Assembly: GCA_019114925.1 (NCBI GenBank)
Contig: DXEO01000059.1
Coordinates: forward strand, 1-15,155
DNA: 15,155 bases
Direction: 5' to 3'
Source of the DNA: Candidatus Corynebacterium faecipullorum
GTDB lineage: Bacteria > Actinomycetota > Actinomycetes > Mycobacteriales > Mycobacteriaceae
The translations under genes were made by a program, and so were the position numbers. This document shows positions 1-7,082 of this stretch, piece by piece (the stretch's first letter is position 1; every line of letters begins with the position of its first letter). The notes beneath the pieces are model-generated. The model ran no database searches. It saw only the letters and a program-made list of their open reading frames with translations, and was not told the DNA's origin.

Positions 1-1529
1 TTGCCGCTACCAACCGCCCCGACATCCTGGACCCGGCGCTTCTGCGCCCGGGCCGCTTTGACCGCCAGATCCCGGTGACCAACCCGGACCTGGCCGGCCG
101 CGAGCAGATTCTGCGCGTGCACGCCAAGGACAAGCCACTGGCCAAGGAAGTCGACGTGGCGCAGCTGGCCAAGCGCACCGCTGGCATGTCTGGCGCGGAC
201 CTGGCCAACGTACTCAACGAGGCCGCTTTGCTTACCGCCCGCATCGGCGGCAACGTCATTACCTATGACGCACTGGAGGAGGCCACCGACCGCGTCGTCG
301 GTGGCCCGCGCCGCCAGGGCAAGATCATTTCCGAGCACGAGAAGAAGGTCACTGCCTACCACGAGGGCGGCCACACCCTGTCCGCCTGGGCGCTGAAGGA
401 TATCGAGCGCGTCTACAAGGTGACTATCTTGGCCCGCGGCCGCACCGGCGGCCACGCCATGACCGCGCAGGAAGACGATAAGGGCATGTACACCCGCGAT
501 GAGCTCTTCGCTCGCCTCGTCTTCGCCATGGGTGGGCGCGCTGCGGAGGAGCTCGTGTTCGGGGCACCGACCACCGGTGCATCTTCCGATATCGAGCAAG
601 CCACCAAGATCGCGCGCTCCATGATCACGGAGTACGGCTTCAGCCCGGATTTGGGAACCGTCAAGTACGGCAAGGAGCAGGGAGATCCCTTCGCCTATGC
701 CGCCGGTGGTGGCTCCATCGACTACTCGGATGCCGTCGCCGCCAAGATTGATGAGCAGATGGCCTACCTTTTGGACCGCGCGCACCAGCAGGCCTATGAC
801 ATCTTGTCCGAGCACCGCGACTACCTGGATAAGCTCGCCGAGATGCTGCTGGAGAAGGAAACCCTGCGCCGCCCGGACCTCGAGGGCATCTTCGAGGGCA
901 TCGAGCCGCGCGAGGCTTTTGATGTCTTCCCGAACGAGGACGATCGCTTCCCGCGCCAGGCTGGCCGCGAGCCGGTGAAGACTCCGGTCGAGCTTGCCCA
1001 GGAGCGCGGCGAGGAGCTGCCGAAGCGCATGACGCTTCTCGATGCCTCCCGTGCCGCCCGCGAGCGCCGCCAGGCGGAGCTCGAGCGCGCGAAGGAGAAC
1101 GGCGGCAAGGCCAACGGTGCGCAGCAGGCGGAGCCGGTCGAGATTGGCTTTAGCTTCGGCCAGCACGCAGGCGATTACGTGGACCCGGAGAAGGGCAATA
1201 CCTTCTTCGGTGAGTCCGATATCACCGAGCCCTCCGGCCGGGAGCTCAGTGCAGATGAGGCCGCCAGCGATGGGGTGCAGGAGGAGACCGTGGCCCCAGA
1301 GCAGGCCGGCCCTAGCAACGAGGACACCCAAGAGATTCCGCGTGTGCCGAATGCCGCTGCACCGCAGCCAGAAGCCCAGCCGCAACCAGAACCTCAGCCG
1401 CAGCCGCGCGAACCGGAACGCCGCGGCCGCCACGCCAAGCCAGAGGGCCACTCCTGGGGAGCGCCCGGCTGGGGAGAGAACGAATACCGCAACAACCCGT
1501 ACAAGGATGGCGACACCAATGAGCGATAA
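1..1529 (+). CDS. ftsH: ATP-dependent zinc metalloprotease FtsH, 5'-truncated by the window edge
   Basis: FtsH is a membrane-anchored AAA+ protease that unfolds and degrades membrane and regulatory proteins at the inner face of the membrane. The reading frame is open from base 3, so the N-terminal membrane segments and Walker motifs lie outside the window. The visible part begins in the AAA second region of homology (ATNRPDILDPALLRPGRFD), including the arginine finger. The zinc site HEGGH is at 360-374, and the third zinc ligand is expected in the Asp of SSDIEQAT (about 585-608). After the peptidase domain comes a tail of roughly 200 residues rich in Pro, Glu and Gln (for example QPQPEPQPQPREPE) ending in a basic, Gly/Asn-rich segment. 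Such tails are usual in actinobacterial FtsH and absent from the E. coli protein. The stop codon TAA at 1527-1529 overlaps the start of folE, which suggests cotranscription with the folate genes. Confidence 0.97.
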   Translation, partial: AATNRPDILDPALLRPGRFDRQIPVTNPDLAGREQILRVHAKDKPLAKEVDVAQLAKRTAGMSGADLANVLNEAALLTARIGGNVITYDALEEATDRVVGGPRRQGKIISEHEKKVTAYHEGGHTLSAWALKDIERVYKVTILARGRTGGHAMTAQEDDKGMYTRDELFARLVFAMGGRAAEELVFGAPTTGASSDIEQATKIARSMITEYGFSPDLGTVKYGKEQGDPFAYAAGGGSIDYSDAVAAKIDEQMAYLLDRAHQQAYDILSEHRDYLDKLAEMLLEKETLRRPDLEGIFEGIEPREAFDVFPNEDDRFPRQAGREPVKTPVELAQERGEELPKRMTLLDASRAARERRQAELERAKENGGKANGAQQAEPVEIGFSFGQHAGDYVDPEKGNTFFGESDITEPSGRELSADEAASDGVQEETVAPEQAGPSNEDTQEIPRVPNAAAPQPEAQPQPEPQPQPREPERRGRHAKPEGHSWGAPGWGENEYRNNPYKDGDTNER

Positions 1530-2109
1530 CATCCCGGCGCAGCGCGAATTCGACCACGAGCGTGCCGAAGCAGCCATCCGCGAGCTGCTCATCGCCGTGG
1601 GCGAGGACCCTGACCGCGAGGGCCTGCGCGAGACCCCGGCCCGCGTGGCCCGCGCCTATGCCGAGGTCTTCGCAGGACTCCACCAGGATCCGACGGAGGT
1701 CCTGCACAAGACCTTTGCCGAGGAACACCAAGAGCTCGTCCTCGTGCGCGATATTCCCATCTATTCCACCTGCGAGCATCACCTCGTGCCTTTCTACGGC
1801 ACGGCGCACATCGGCTATATCCCCGGCCCCGACGGCCACGTCACCGGCTTGTCCAAGCTCGCCCGCCTGGCGGACATGTACGCTAAGCGCCCGCAGGTGC
1901 AGGAGCGCCTCACCAGCCAGATTGCCGATGCGCTGGTGGAGGTCCTCCACGCGCAGTCCGTCATCGTCGTCATCGAGTGCGAGCACCTGTGCATGGCCAT
2001 GCGCGGCATCCGCAAGCCGGGGGCGACCACGACAACATCCGCGGTCCGCGGCGGATTCAAGAAGAATGCGGCCTCCCGCGCGGAGGTCTTGAGCTTGATT
2101 AGGAGCTAG
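1519..2109 (+). CDS. folE: GTP cyclohydrolase I
   Basis: FolE converts GTP to 7,8-dihydroneopterin triphosphate, the first step of tetrahydrofolate synthesis in the cytoplasm. The 196-residue length is normal for the family. Zinc-ligand motifs are present: CEHH at residues 85-88 (Cys85, His88) and Cys158 in ECEHLCMAMRG. The GTP-binding and catalytic segments HIGYIP (97-102), the RPQVQERLT block (124-132) and RGIRKPGATTTTSA (162-175) are also intact. I chose the ATG at 1519 because AAGGA lies 11 nt upstream. An in-frame ATG at 1507 would add four residues but has no properly spaced ribosome binding site. The start overlaps the ftsH end by 11 nt, and folP begins 5 nt after the stop, so the gene appears to be read within the ftsH-fol transcript. 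Confidence 0.97.
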   Translation: MSDNIPAQREFDHERAEAAIRELLIAVGEDPDREGLRETPARVARAYAEVFAGLHQDPTEVLHKTFAEEHQELVLVRDIPIYSTCEHHLVPFYGTAHIGYIPGPDGHVTGLSKLARLADMYAKRPQVQERLTSQIADALVEVLHAQSVIVVIECEHLCMAMRGIRKPGATTTTSAVRGGFKKNAASRAEVLSLIRS

Positions 2110-2114
2110 CAGCA

Positions 2115-3044
2115 ATGGCAGTCAGCGCTCTCACTGTTCCAGGCCGCACGCTGGTCATGGGCATCGTCAACGTCACTGAGGATTCTTTCTCCGACGGCGG
2201 GCGGTGGATCAATATCGACGATGCACTCAACCACGCCCGCCACCTCGTCGACTGCGGCGCCGACATGATCGATGTCGGCGGCGAGTCCACCCGCCCGGGT
2301 GCGGTGCGCGTGGCTGCCGAGGAGGAAGAGCGCCGCGTTGTGCCCGTCATCAAGGCGCTGCGCGAGGAGGGGATTAAAACCTCCGTGGACACGATGCGGG
2401 CCTCGGTTGCTCAAGCCGCCGCGGAGGCTGGCGTCGACATGATCAATGACGTCTCCGGAGGTGCGGCCGACCCATACATGTACCGCACCATGGCTGAAAC
2501 CGGTCTGCCGGTCTGCCTCATGCACTGGCGCACCGTCCAATTCGGCAGTGCCGCCGGTGTGGCTGACCACGGCGGGGATGTTGTGCGCGATGTCCACGAA
2601 TCCCTGGCGAAGCTCGCCGATAACGCCCTGCAGGCAGGAGTCGCCCACGACAATATCGTGGTGGATCCGGGCCTGGGCTTTGCCAAGTCCCCACAGGACA
2701 ACTGGGCTCTGCTCAAGGCGCTGCCGGAATTCCTCCAGGGCGAATTCCCGCTGTTGGTGGGTGCTTCCCGCAAGCGCTTCCTCGCTGCCATCCGCGAAGA
2801 TCGCGGTGCCGAGTCCAGCCCGCTGCTCGCGGACCCAGCAACTGCAGCCGTCACCGCCATCTCCGCGCAGATGGGTGCCTGGGGCGTGCGCGTACACGAG
2901 GTGGATGTCTCGCGCGATGCCGTGGATGTCGCCGCAGCCTGGAACGCGGGCGCGGCCTATACCGGCGGCGCGCATGCCTCCGGCAGCTACGCCAACGGCG
3001 CGGACGGCGGCACAGTGGTGTCTACTTCTTTGGGAAAGGTATAA
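2115..3044 (+). CDS. folP: Dihydropteroate synthase
   Basis: FolP joins 6-hydroxymethyl-dihydropterin pyrophosphate with p-aminobenzoate to form dihydropteroate; it is the sulfonamide target. The protein has 309 residues and all canonical TIM-barrel motifs: NVTEDSFSDGG (19-29), IDVGGESTRPGA (52-63), SVDTMR (90-95), INDVSGG (110-116), LMHWR (135-139), DPGLGFAKSPQDNW (184-197), LLVGASRKRFL (213-223) and VRVHEVD (258-264). LMHWR is what I recall for mycobacterial FolP1, which argues for the true folate enzyme rather than the inactive paralogue FolP2. A C-terminal tail of about 30 residues (Gly, Ala, Ser, Thr) extends past the usual end. AGGAG at 2101-2105 precedes the ATG by 9 nt. It lies 5 nt after folE and 3 nt before folB. 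Confidence 0.97.
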   Translation: MAVSALTVPGRTLVMGIVNVTEDSFSDGGRWINIDDALNHARHLVDCGADMIDVGGESTRPGAVRVAAEEEERRVVPVIKALREEGIKTSVDTMRASVAQAAAEAGVDMINDVSGGAADPYMYRTMAETGLPVCLMHWRTVQFGSAAGVADHGGDVVRDVHESLAKLADNALQAGVAHDNIVVDPGLGFAKSPQDNWALLKALPEFLQGEFPLLVGASRKRFLAAIREDRGAESSPLLADPATAAVTAISAQMGAWGVRVHEVDVSRDAVDVAAAWNAGAAYTGGAHASGSYANGADGGTVVSTSLGKV

Positions 3045-3047
3045 AAC

Positions 3048-3419
3048 ATGGCGGATCGCATTGAACTCACCGGCTTGGAGTGCTTTGGCTACCACGGCGT
3101 TTTTGAGGAAGAGAAGAAGACGGGGCAGCCCTTCATCGTGGATGTCACCTGTTGGCTGGACACCGCGGGAATCGAGGATGACCTGTCCCGCACCGTGAAT
3201 TACGCCGAGCTTGCCGACGTCGCCGCAGACATCGTCGAGGGCCCCTCCCGGGACCTCATTGAGACGGTGGCTGAGGAGGTCGCCGAGACCGCCATGCAGC
3301 GTTTTGAGATTCTCCACGCTATTGAGGTGACCATCCACAAGCCGAAGGCACCCATCCCGCGCACCTTCGCGGATGTGGCCGTCGTGGCCCGCCGCTCTCG
3401 GAAGAGGATGGCAGGCTAA
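3048..3419 (+). CDS. folB: Dihydroneopterin aldolase
   Basis: FolB cleaves 7,8-dihydroneopterin to 6-hydroxymethyl-7,8-dihydropterin and glycolaldehyde, supplying the substrate of FolK. At 123 residues it has normal family length. Signature elements are GYHGVFEEEK (14-23) with the conserved substrate-binding Glu, FIVDV (29-33), VNYAEL (50-55) with the active-site Tyr, LIETVAEEVA near 70-79, and HKPKAPIP near the C-terminus carrying the catalytic Lys. A GGAAAGG ribosome binding site just upstream (about 3032-3038) supports the ATG at 3048. The stop codon TAATG overlaps the folK start by one base, a typical sign of translational coupling. Confidence 0.96.
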   Translation: MADRIELTGLECFGYHGVFEEEKKTGQPFIVDVTCWLDTAGIEDDLSRTVNYAELADVAADIVEGPSRDLIETVAEEVAETAMQRFEILHAIEVTIHKPKAPIPRTFADVAVVARRSRKRMAG

Positions 3420-3889
3420 TGCGCGCCGTGCTGTCCATCGGCTCTAACATGGAGGACCGCCGTGCGCTGCTGCAGACCGTCTTTGATGAGTTTGCTGAGG
3501 AGACAGTCGCTGCCTCCCCGGTCTTTGCCACCCCGCCGTGGGGCGTCACCGATCAAGATGAGTTTCTCAACGCGGTGCTCATCGTGGACGTGGACTGCAC
3601 GCCGTTGGAGTTGCTGCGCCGCGGACAGAAGTTGGAGGAGGCCGCCGAGCGTGTGCGCGTGCGGCACTGGGGTCCTCGGACCCTGGACGTGGACATCGTA
3701 CAGATAGACGGCGTAACCTCCGAAGACCCAGAACTTACTCTGCCGCACCCCTATGCCCACGAGCGCGCCTTTGTGCTCGTGCCGTGGTTGGCCGCGGATG
3801 AGCACGCACAGCTCAACGGCACCTCGGTACGCGAACTCGTGGCTAGCCTGGACAGCGAAGACGTGGCCGCGGTGAAGGAAGTGGGGTAG
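3419..3889 (+). CDS. folK: 6-hydroxymethyl-7,8-dihydropterin pyrophosphokinase (HPPK)
   Basis: FolK transfers pyrophosphate from ATP to 6-hydroxymethyl-dihydropterin, giving the pterin substrate of FolP. The 156-residue protein shows the N-terminal SIGSNMEDR (6-14; family LGSN.GDR), TPPWGVTDQDEFLNAV (38-53), the core RVRHWGPRTLDVDIV (80-94) with the metal-binding Asp pair (D90, D92), and LPHPYAHERAFVL (108-120). The pathway is thus covered by folE, folB, folK and folP in one run; dihydrofolate synthase and reductase are not in the window. The start overlaps the folB stop by one base, and the next gene begins 3 nt after the stop. Confidence 0.96.
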   Translation: MRAVLSIGSNMEDRRALLQTVFDEFAEETVAASPVFATPPWGVTDQDEFLNAVLIVDVDCTPLELLRRGQKLEEAAERVRVRHWGPRTLDVDIVQIDGVTSEDPELTLPHPYAHERAFVLVPWLAADEHAQLNGTSVRELVASLDSEDVAAVKEVG

Positions 3890-3892
3890 GCG

Positions 3893-4366
3893 ATGACGAG
3901 GACGTCGATCAGCGCGCTCGTCGGCGTTGCCCTGTTCGTGGCCGCGGCGGCCGCGATCCTCACCACCCGTTTTTATGGTTCGATGCTGGCCATCCCGGCA
4001 ACGGTGTCGATTTCCCTGTGGGCCATGGCCGTGGTGTGCGGCGTCCTTACCCTCAAAGTCCGGGGCGCCAAGGATGATGAGCACGGCATCGGACTCGATA
4101 ACTCGCAGCTCAATCCCATGACCATCGCGCAATTCCTGCTCGTGGGTAAAGCCTCCGCGTGGACGGGCGCCATCGTGGGTGGGGCCTATGCAGGCATGGC
4201 GGTCTACGTCGTGCCGCGTGCCGGTGAGCTCGTCGCTGCGTCCGATGACCTGGCCGGGGTAGTGTCCTCGGCGCTGGGTGGTGCCGCGATGTGCGTTGCC
4301 GGAGTGGTGTTGGAGCGACACTGCGAGGTGCCACCTCCAACTGATGGGGCACAAGCGGTAAGTTAG
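3893..4366 (+). CDS. DUF3180 family small integral membrane protein
   Basis: The function is unknown. The 157-residue protein has four hydrophobic segments, roughly at residues 7-27, 33-53, 87-108 and 122-141, so it is an integral membrane protein with little outside the bilayer. The motif LNPMTIAQFLLVGKASAWTG followed by a Gly/Ala-rich helix (GGAYAGMAVYV) is what I recognise as the DUF3180 signature, and the position just after folK is where this family sits in Actinobacteria (the Rv3605c position in M. tuberculosis, from memory). It starts 3 nt after folK. No catalytic residues are evident. The persistent link to folate genes may reflect a conserved operon rather than a folate role. Confidence 0.9.
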   Translation: MTRTSISALVGVALFVAAAAAILTTRFYGSMLAIPATVSISLWAMAVVCGVLTLKVRGAKDDEHGIGLDNSQLNPMTIAQFLLVGKASAWTGAIVGGAYAGMAVYVVPRAGELVAASDDLAGVVSSALGGAAMCVAGVVLERHCEVPPPTDGAQAVS

Positions 4367-4371
4367 TGGGC

Positions 4372-5610
4372 ATGACGAGCCCGCACTACGCCCCTGAGCC
4401 CCAGCACGAGTCGGCCCCGGATGATCGTCCGACGACCCAGTTTTCTGCGCAGCCGGACTCTCAGCCACCAACGCCGGCGGAGTCTTCCCAGGACGGTTCA
4501 AAGACGGATGCTGGTTCTATTGGGCTCATCGTCTTGGTCATCCTCGCGGTTATTGCCAGCCTGGTCATGTTGATCTCGGGTTCGGCGAATGCGCTGAAGA
4601 TCGCTTTGCTCGCTGCCCTGTGGGCTGCGGTCTTAGGCTTCTTCTTGGTGGTGCGCTACCGCCGCCAGGCCCACGAGGCCAAGGAGCTTCTGGCAGTAGA
4701 GCGCGCCCATGCCGCATCAACCTTGACTGCTTCCGGTGCTTCTAGCGCAGATAACAGCGAGATCCTGGCGGAAATCCGCTCAGAACTGGAAGCCATCCGC
4801 GCCCAGATCGAGGAGATTTCGGGGCGTGAGTGGGTCTACGAGCCGGCCGCCCTGTATGCGGAAGCTCGCCGCATCCAAGAGCTGGAGCGCAAGGCCGGCG
4901 GCGCAGGCGTGGATGAGCGCGGCGATGCCCCCAACGTGAACTTCACCCAGAAGTCCGGTGGCGCGCCGTCTGCTGATGCCGTGGCGGGCCGCCTCGGCAC
5001 GCAGCCGACCCACCCGGTGAGCAATCCGCTGGATAACCTGCTCGCAGATAATGCTCGTGGTAACGCCCAGCAGCCTGCTCCGCAGCCAGCCACGAAGACT
5101 GCTCAGCACCCCACTCCGAAGCCAGCGGCGAAACCCGCCAAGCAGCCTGCCGCGAAACCCACAGGGAAACCCGCAGATCAGCAGGGCACCCGCCCAGCCT
5201 CGTCTTCCTTCGGTGCACCACAGCCCTCCCAGAACCGTCCCCCGGCGTTTCGCCCCATGGGTGAGCCGCAAGCGCCGAAGCCGCAGGCGCCGCAGCGGAA
5301 GCCCCAGCCGAAGGCACAGCCAAAGCCGCAGGCTCAGTCGCAGCCGAAGGCACCGGCGTTTAAGACCGATAGCTTCCAAGCCGTGCAGTGGAACCAGGGT
5401 GCCGCGGGCGCACAGCACGTCAAGGAGGATGCTAGCGCTGTGCAGCAGCCGCACCACCGCCACCGCAAGCCGGAGGCAGACAGCGCACAGCCTGATACCC
5501 GTGGCCGCCGCCGCAGAGATGAACGCCGTGAGGGCGCAGTCTCCGTAGCGGAGCTCATGGCACGCAGCAAGCGCCGGAAGGAACAGCAGAACAAGGGCGA
5601 CAAGAAATAG
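4372..5610 (+). CDS. Two-TM membrane protein with coiled coil and Pro/Lys/Gln-rich tail (DUF6779-like)
   Basis: The function is unknown. Visible architecture in about 412 residues: a hydrophilic Pro/Ser/Gln-rich N-terminus (1-46), two adjacent transmembrane helices (about 48-69 and 73-94), a charged helical region likely to form a coiled coil (about 97-150; IRSELEAIRAQIEEI), a conserved-looking motif WVYEPAALYAEARRIQELE, then nearly 200 residues of Ala/Pro/Lys/Gln low-complexity sequence. It ends in a basic segment with the phrase AVSVAELMARS. It holds the place of Rv3604c in the mycobacterial operon, and the YEP.AL.AEARR.QEL motif fits the actinobacterial DUF6779 family as I remember it. I prefer the ATG at 4372 to the in-frame GTG at 4366, because GGTAAG at 4357-4362 is better spaced from it. 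The next gene starts directly after the stop. Confidence 0.85.
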   Translation: MTSPHYAPEPQHESAPDDRPTTQFSAQPDSQPPTPAESSQDGSKTDAGSIGLIVLVILAVIASLVMLISGSANALKIALLAALWAAVLGFFLVVRYRRQAHEAKELLAVERAHAASTLTASGASSADNSEILAEIRSELEAIRAQIEEISGREWVYEPAALYAEARRIQELERKAGGAGVDERGDAPNVNFTQKSGGAPSADAVAGRLGTQPTHPVSNPLDNLLADNARGNAQQPAPQPATKTAQHPTPKPAAKPAKQPAAKPTGKPADQQGTRPASSSFGAPQPSQNRPPAFRPMGEPQAPKPQAPQRKPQPKAQPKPQAQSQPKAPAFKTDSFQAVQWNQGAAGAQHVKEDASAVQQPHHRHRKPEADSAQPDTRGRRRRDERREGAVSVAELMARSKRRKEQQNKGDKK

Positions 5611-6288
5611 ATGCAGGCACCACGCATGCGAGTGGCGGTCTGGGGGAATTCCCGGGCCGGCCACAACTTCGCGCAGCGCCTGGAGTGGGCCGGGCATACC
5701 GTCGAGCAGATTGAGGATCCCGCCCAGCTGGATCGCTTCGATACGCTGATCCTCGCCGTGACCGCCGGGGAGCTTGCGGGGGCTGTGGGGGAAGCTGCCA
5801 AGCACGTGCGCCCCAGGCAGATCGTCATCCACACCTCGTTGCTGGCCGGGGTGGACGCCCTCGATGAGCTAGAGGTTCGTGGCTGCGTGACGATCGCCGC
5901 AGCACCATTGGGTTACTCCTATGCGGTGGGCGCCCCCGATGAAGTCGCAGAGACCGTCATTGGGCTGCTGTTGTCGGAGATTCACCACTCGGCAGAAACA
6001 GTGCCGGAGGCACAACGCGCTGAACGTGCGGCACGCTTGTACTACGCGGAGATGCTCGGTGTGTTGAACGCGTGGGCGGCGATAAAGGCGGGGATCATCG
6101 AAGACTTCATGGGCAGCGCATTCGCCCTCGACGCCGGTGACATCATCGCGGCCTATCCTGCCGCCGTAGAACTCGGGATGGCACGCAACTACCGCGACCT
6201 TGCCCGCATGGTGGGCGAGCAGGAGAGGATTGAAGAACTGGAACTGTGGGCACTAAGAAAGGAAGCGCCGTGGCAGAACAACTCCTAG
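5611..6288 (+). CDS. Short DUF2520/Rossmann-like protein
   Basis: The precise function is unknown. The N-terminus has a Rossmann-like first strand and turn, VAVWGNSRAGHNFAQRL (8-24), where the family normally has a glycine-rich GxGRVG loop. Further matches are LILAVTAGELAGAV (46-59; family aDLvllaVPDdaL), VIHTSLLAGVDAL (72-84; family VHtSG.hG..vL) and LYYAEMLGVLNAWAAI (143-158; family YHAAL..aaNhL..L). At 225 residues it is clearly shorter than the usual ~280-300, and the C-terminal GPVARGD-type segment is not recognisable. It occupies the Rv3603c position between the two-TM protein and panC. It starts immediately after the preceding stop and overlaps the next gene by 19 nt. An alternative ATG lies at 5626. 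Cofactor binding is plausible but unproven. Confidence 0.75.
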   Translation: MQAPRMRVAVWGNSRAGHNFAQRLEWAGHTVEQIEDPAQLDRFDTLILAVTAGELAGAVGEAAKHVRPRQIVIHTSLLAGVDALDELEVRGCVTIAAAPLGYSYAVGAPDEVAETVIGLLLSEIHHSAETVPEAQRAERAARLYYAEMLGVLNAWAAIKAGIIEDFMGSAFALDAGDIIAAYPAAVELGMARNYRDLARMVGEQERIEELELWALRKEAPWQNNS

Positions 6289-7043
6289 TGGAGGACATCG
6301 AGCGCATCCGCATGGTCGGCAGCGCCTACCGCAAGACAGGCAAGCGTGTGGTGCTCGTGCCGTTAGGCCGCGATATCCACGCGGGGCACTTGGCCTTGGT
6401 GCAGGCAGCGCAGCGCGTGCGCGGCGGCATCGTGGTCGTGGCTGTGGATCCGGAGACGGACACCTCTGCTCTCGACGGTGTTGACGTGGTGTGGCGTTAT
6501 GGCGAGCAAAGCCAGCGCACGCGGGTCCTCGCGCCCGATCACGGCATGGAGGATGTCAGCGCGGAGCTGACCCGCGTTGTGGCGCTGACTTGTGCGCTGG
6601 GGCCCAGCGATGTGATCATGGGAGAGAAGGACTACGAGCTGCTCGTGGCTACCCAGCAGGCCTTTACGGACCTCCACATCGCGGCGCGAGTGCAGGGCGT
6701 TCCTTCGGTGCGCATGCCCGATGGCGTGGTGATGAGCCTGCGCAACGCTGACGTCGCACCAGAGGCCCGCGAGCAAGCCAGTGCTTTGTCAGCGGCACTT
6801 ACCGCCGGTGCGTACGCGGCGGAGTCCGGGGCTGAGGAAGTCGTCCGCGTGGCACGTGAAGTGTTGGCCGCCGCGGGCGTCGAGTCGGAGTACGTGGAAC
6901 TGCGCGGGCGCGACCTAGGTGAGGCCCCCGCAGAGGGCGATGCCCGCCTCTTTATCGCAGCCACCATTGGCGGCGTGCGGCTCATCGATAACGCGGGCGT
7001 GCCGTTGGGAATCGGCTTCCGTAATCTAGAGCAGCGCGGATAA
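6270..7043 (+). CDS. PanC-like nucleotidyltransferase with degenerate active site
   Basis: This is a homologue of pantothenate synthetase, which ligates pantoate to beta-alanine via a pantoyl adenylate. Family features kept in the 257-residue protein are VLVPLGRDIHAGHLALVQAA (28-47) with the HxGH nucleotide motif, GEKDYELL (118-125), VRMPDGVVMSLRN (147-159; family vREpDGLAmSSRN) and the C-terminal RLFIAATIGGVRLIDN (226-241). Against M. tuberculosis PanC from memory, the pantoate-binding glutamines are replaced (Gln72 by Thr63, Gln164 by Leu124), Asn69 by Asp60, the PTMGAL stretch by PLGRDI, and SSRN by SLRN. The RPGHF-type loop and about 30 further residues are missing. I chose GTG 6270 because AAAGGA lies 6 nt upstream; GTG 6246 has no such site. 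True PanC activity seems doubtful; a diverged enzyme or non-catalytic protein is as likely. Confidence 0.8.
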   Translation: MAEQLLVEDIERIRMVGSAYRKTGKRVVLVPLGRDIHAGHLALVQAAQRVRGGIVVVAVDPETDTSALDGVDVVWRYGEQSQRTRVLAPDHGMEDVSAELTRVVALTCALGPSDVIMGEKDYELLVATQQAFTDLHIAARVQGVPSVRMPDGVVMSLRNADVAPEAREQASALSAALTAGAYAAESGAEEVVRVAREVLAAAGVESEYVELRGRDLGEAPAEGDARLFIAATIGGVRLIDNAGVPLGIGFRNLEQRG

Positions 7044-7058
7044 AAGTCTGTGGCGCAG

Positions 7059-7082
7059 GTCTCCACGAGTTAGGTTGGAGAC
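7059..7082 (+). promoter_or_regulatory. Inverted repeat and -10-like element abutting the panE-like start
   Basis: GTCTCCA (7059-7065) and TGGAGAC (7076-7082) form a perfect 7-bp inverted repeat with a 10-nt loop, ending directly before the ATG at 7083. The hexamer TAGGTT (7071-7076) fits the actinobacterial -10 pattern TANNNT and stands 6 nt before the ATG, so a transcript could start at or near the start codon (leaderless). Alternatively GGAG (7077-7080) belongs to a ribosome binding site hidden in a hairpin. Sequence alone does not decide between an operator over the promoter and an RNA hairpin. No good -35 is seen. Confidence 0.4.

Noticed and set aside
1042..1518. N-terminal extension of folE back into ftsH
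   Set aside because: The extra residues are Arg/Ala/Pro-rich out-of-frame translation of the ftsH tail. FolE starts normally at 1519, with an AAGGA site 11 nt upstream.
2726..2748. Inverted repeat GGAATTC/GAATTCC
   Set aside because: It lies inside folP codons, with no U-tract or regulatory context, and is likely chance.
2106..3338. 410-codon minus-strand frame across folP and folB
   Set aside because: Antisense shadow of two well-identified genes; no motifs, and it runs through several genes without respecting their borders. The same applies to minus-strand frames at 1312-2115, 3416-4501 and 4780-5832.
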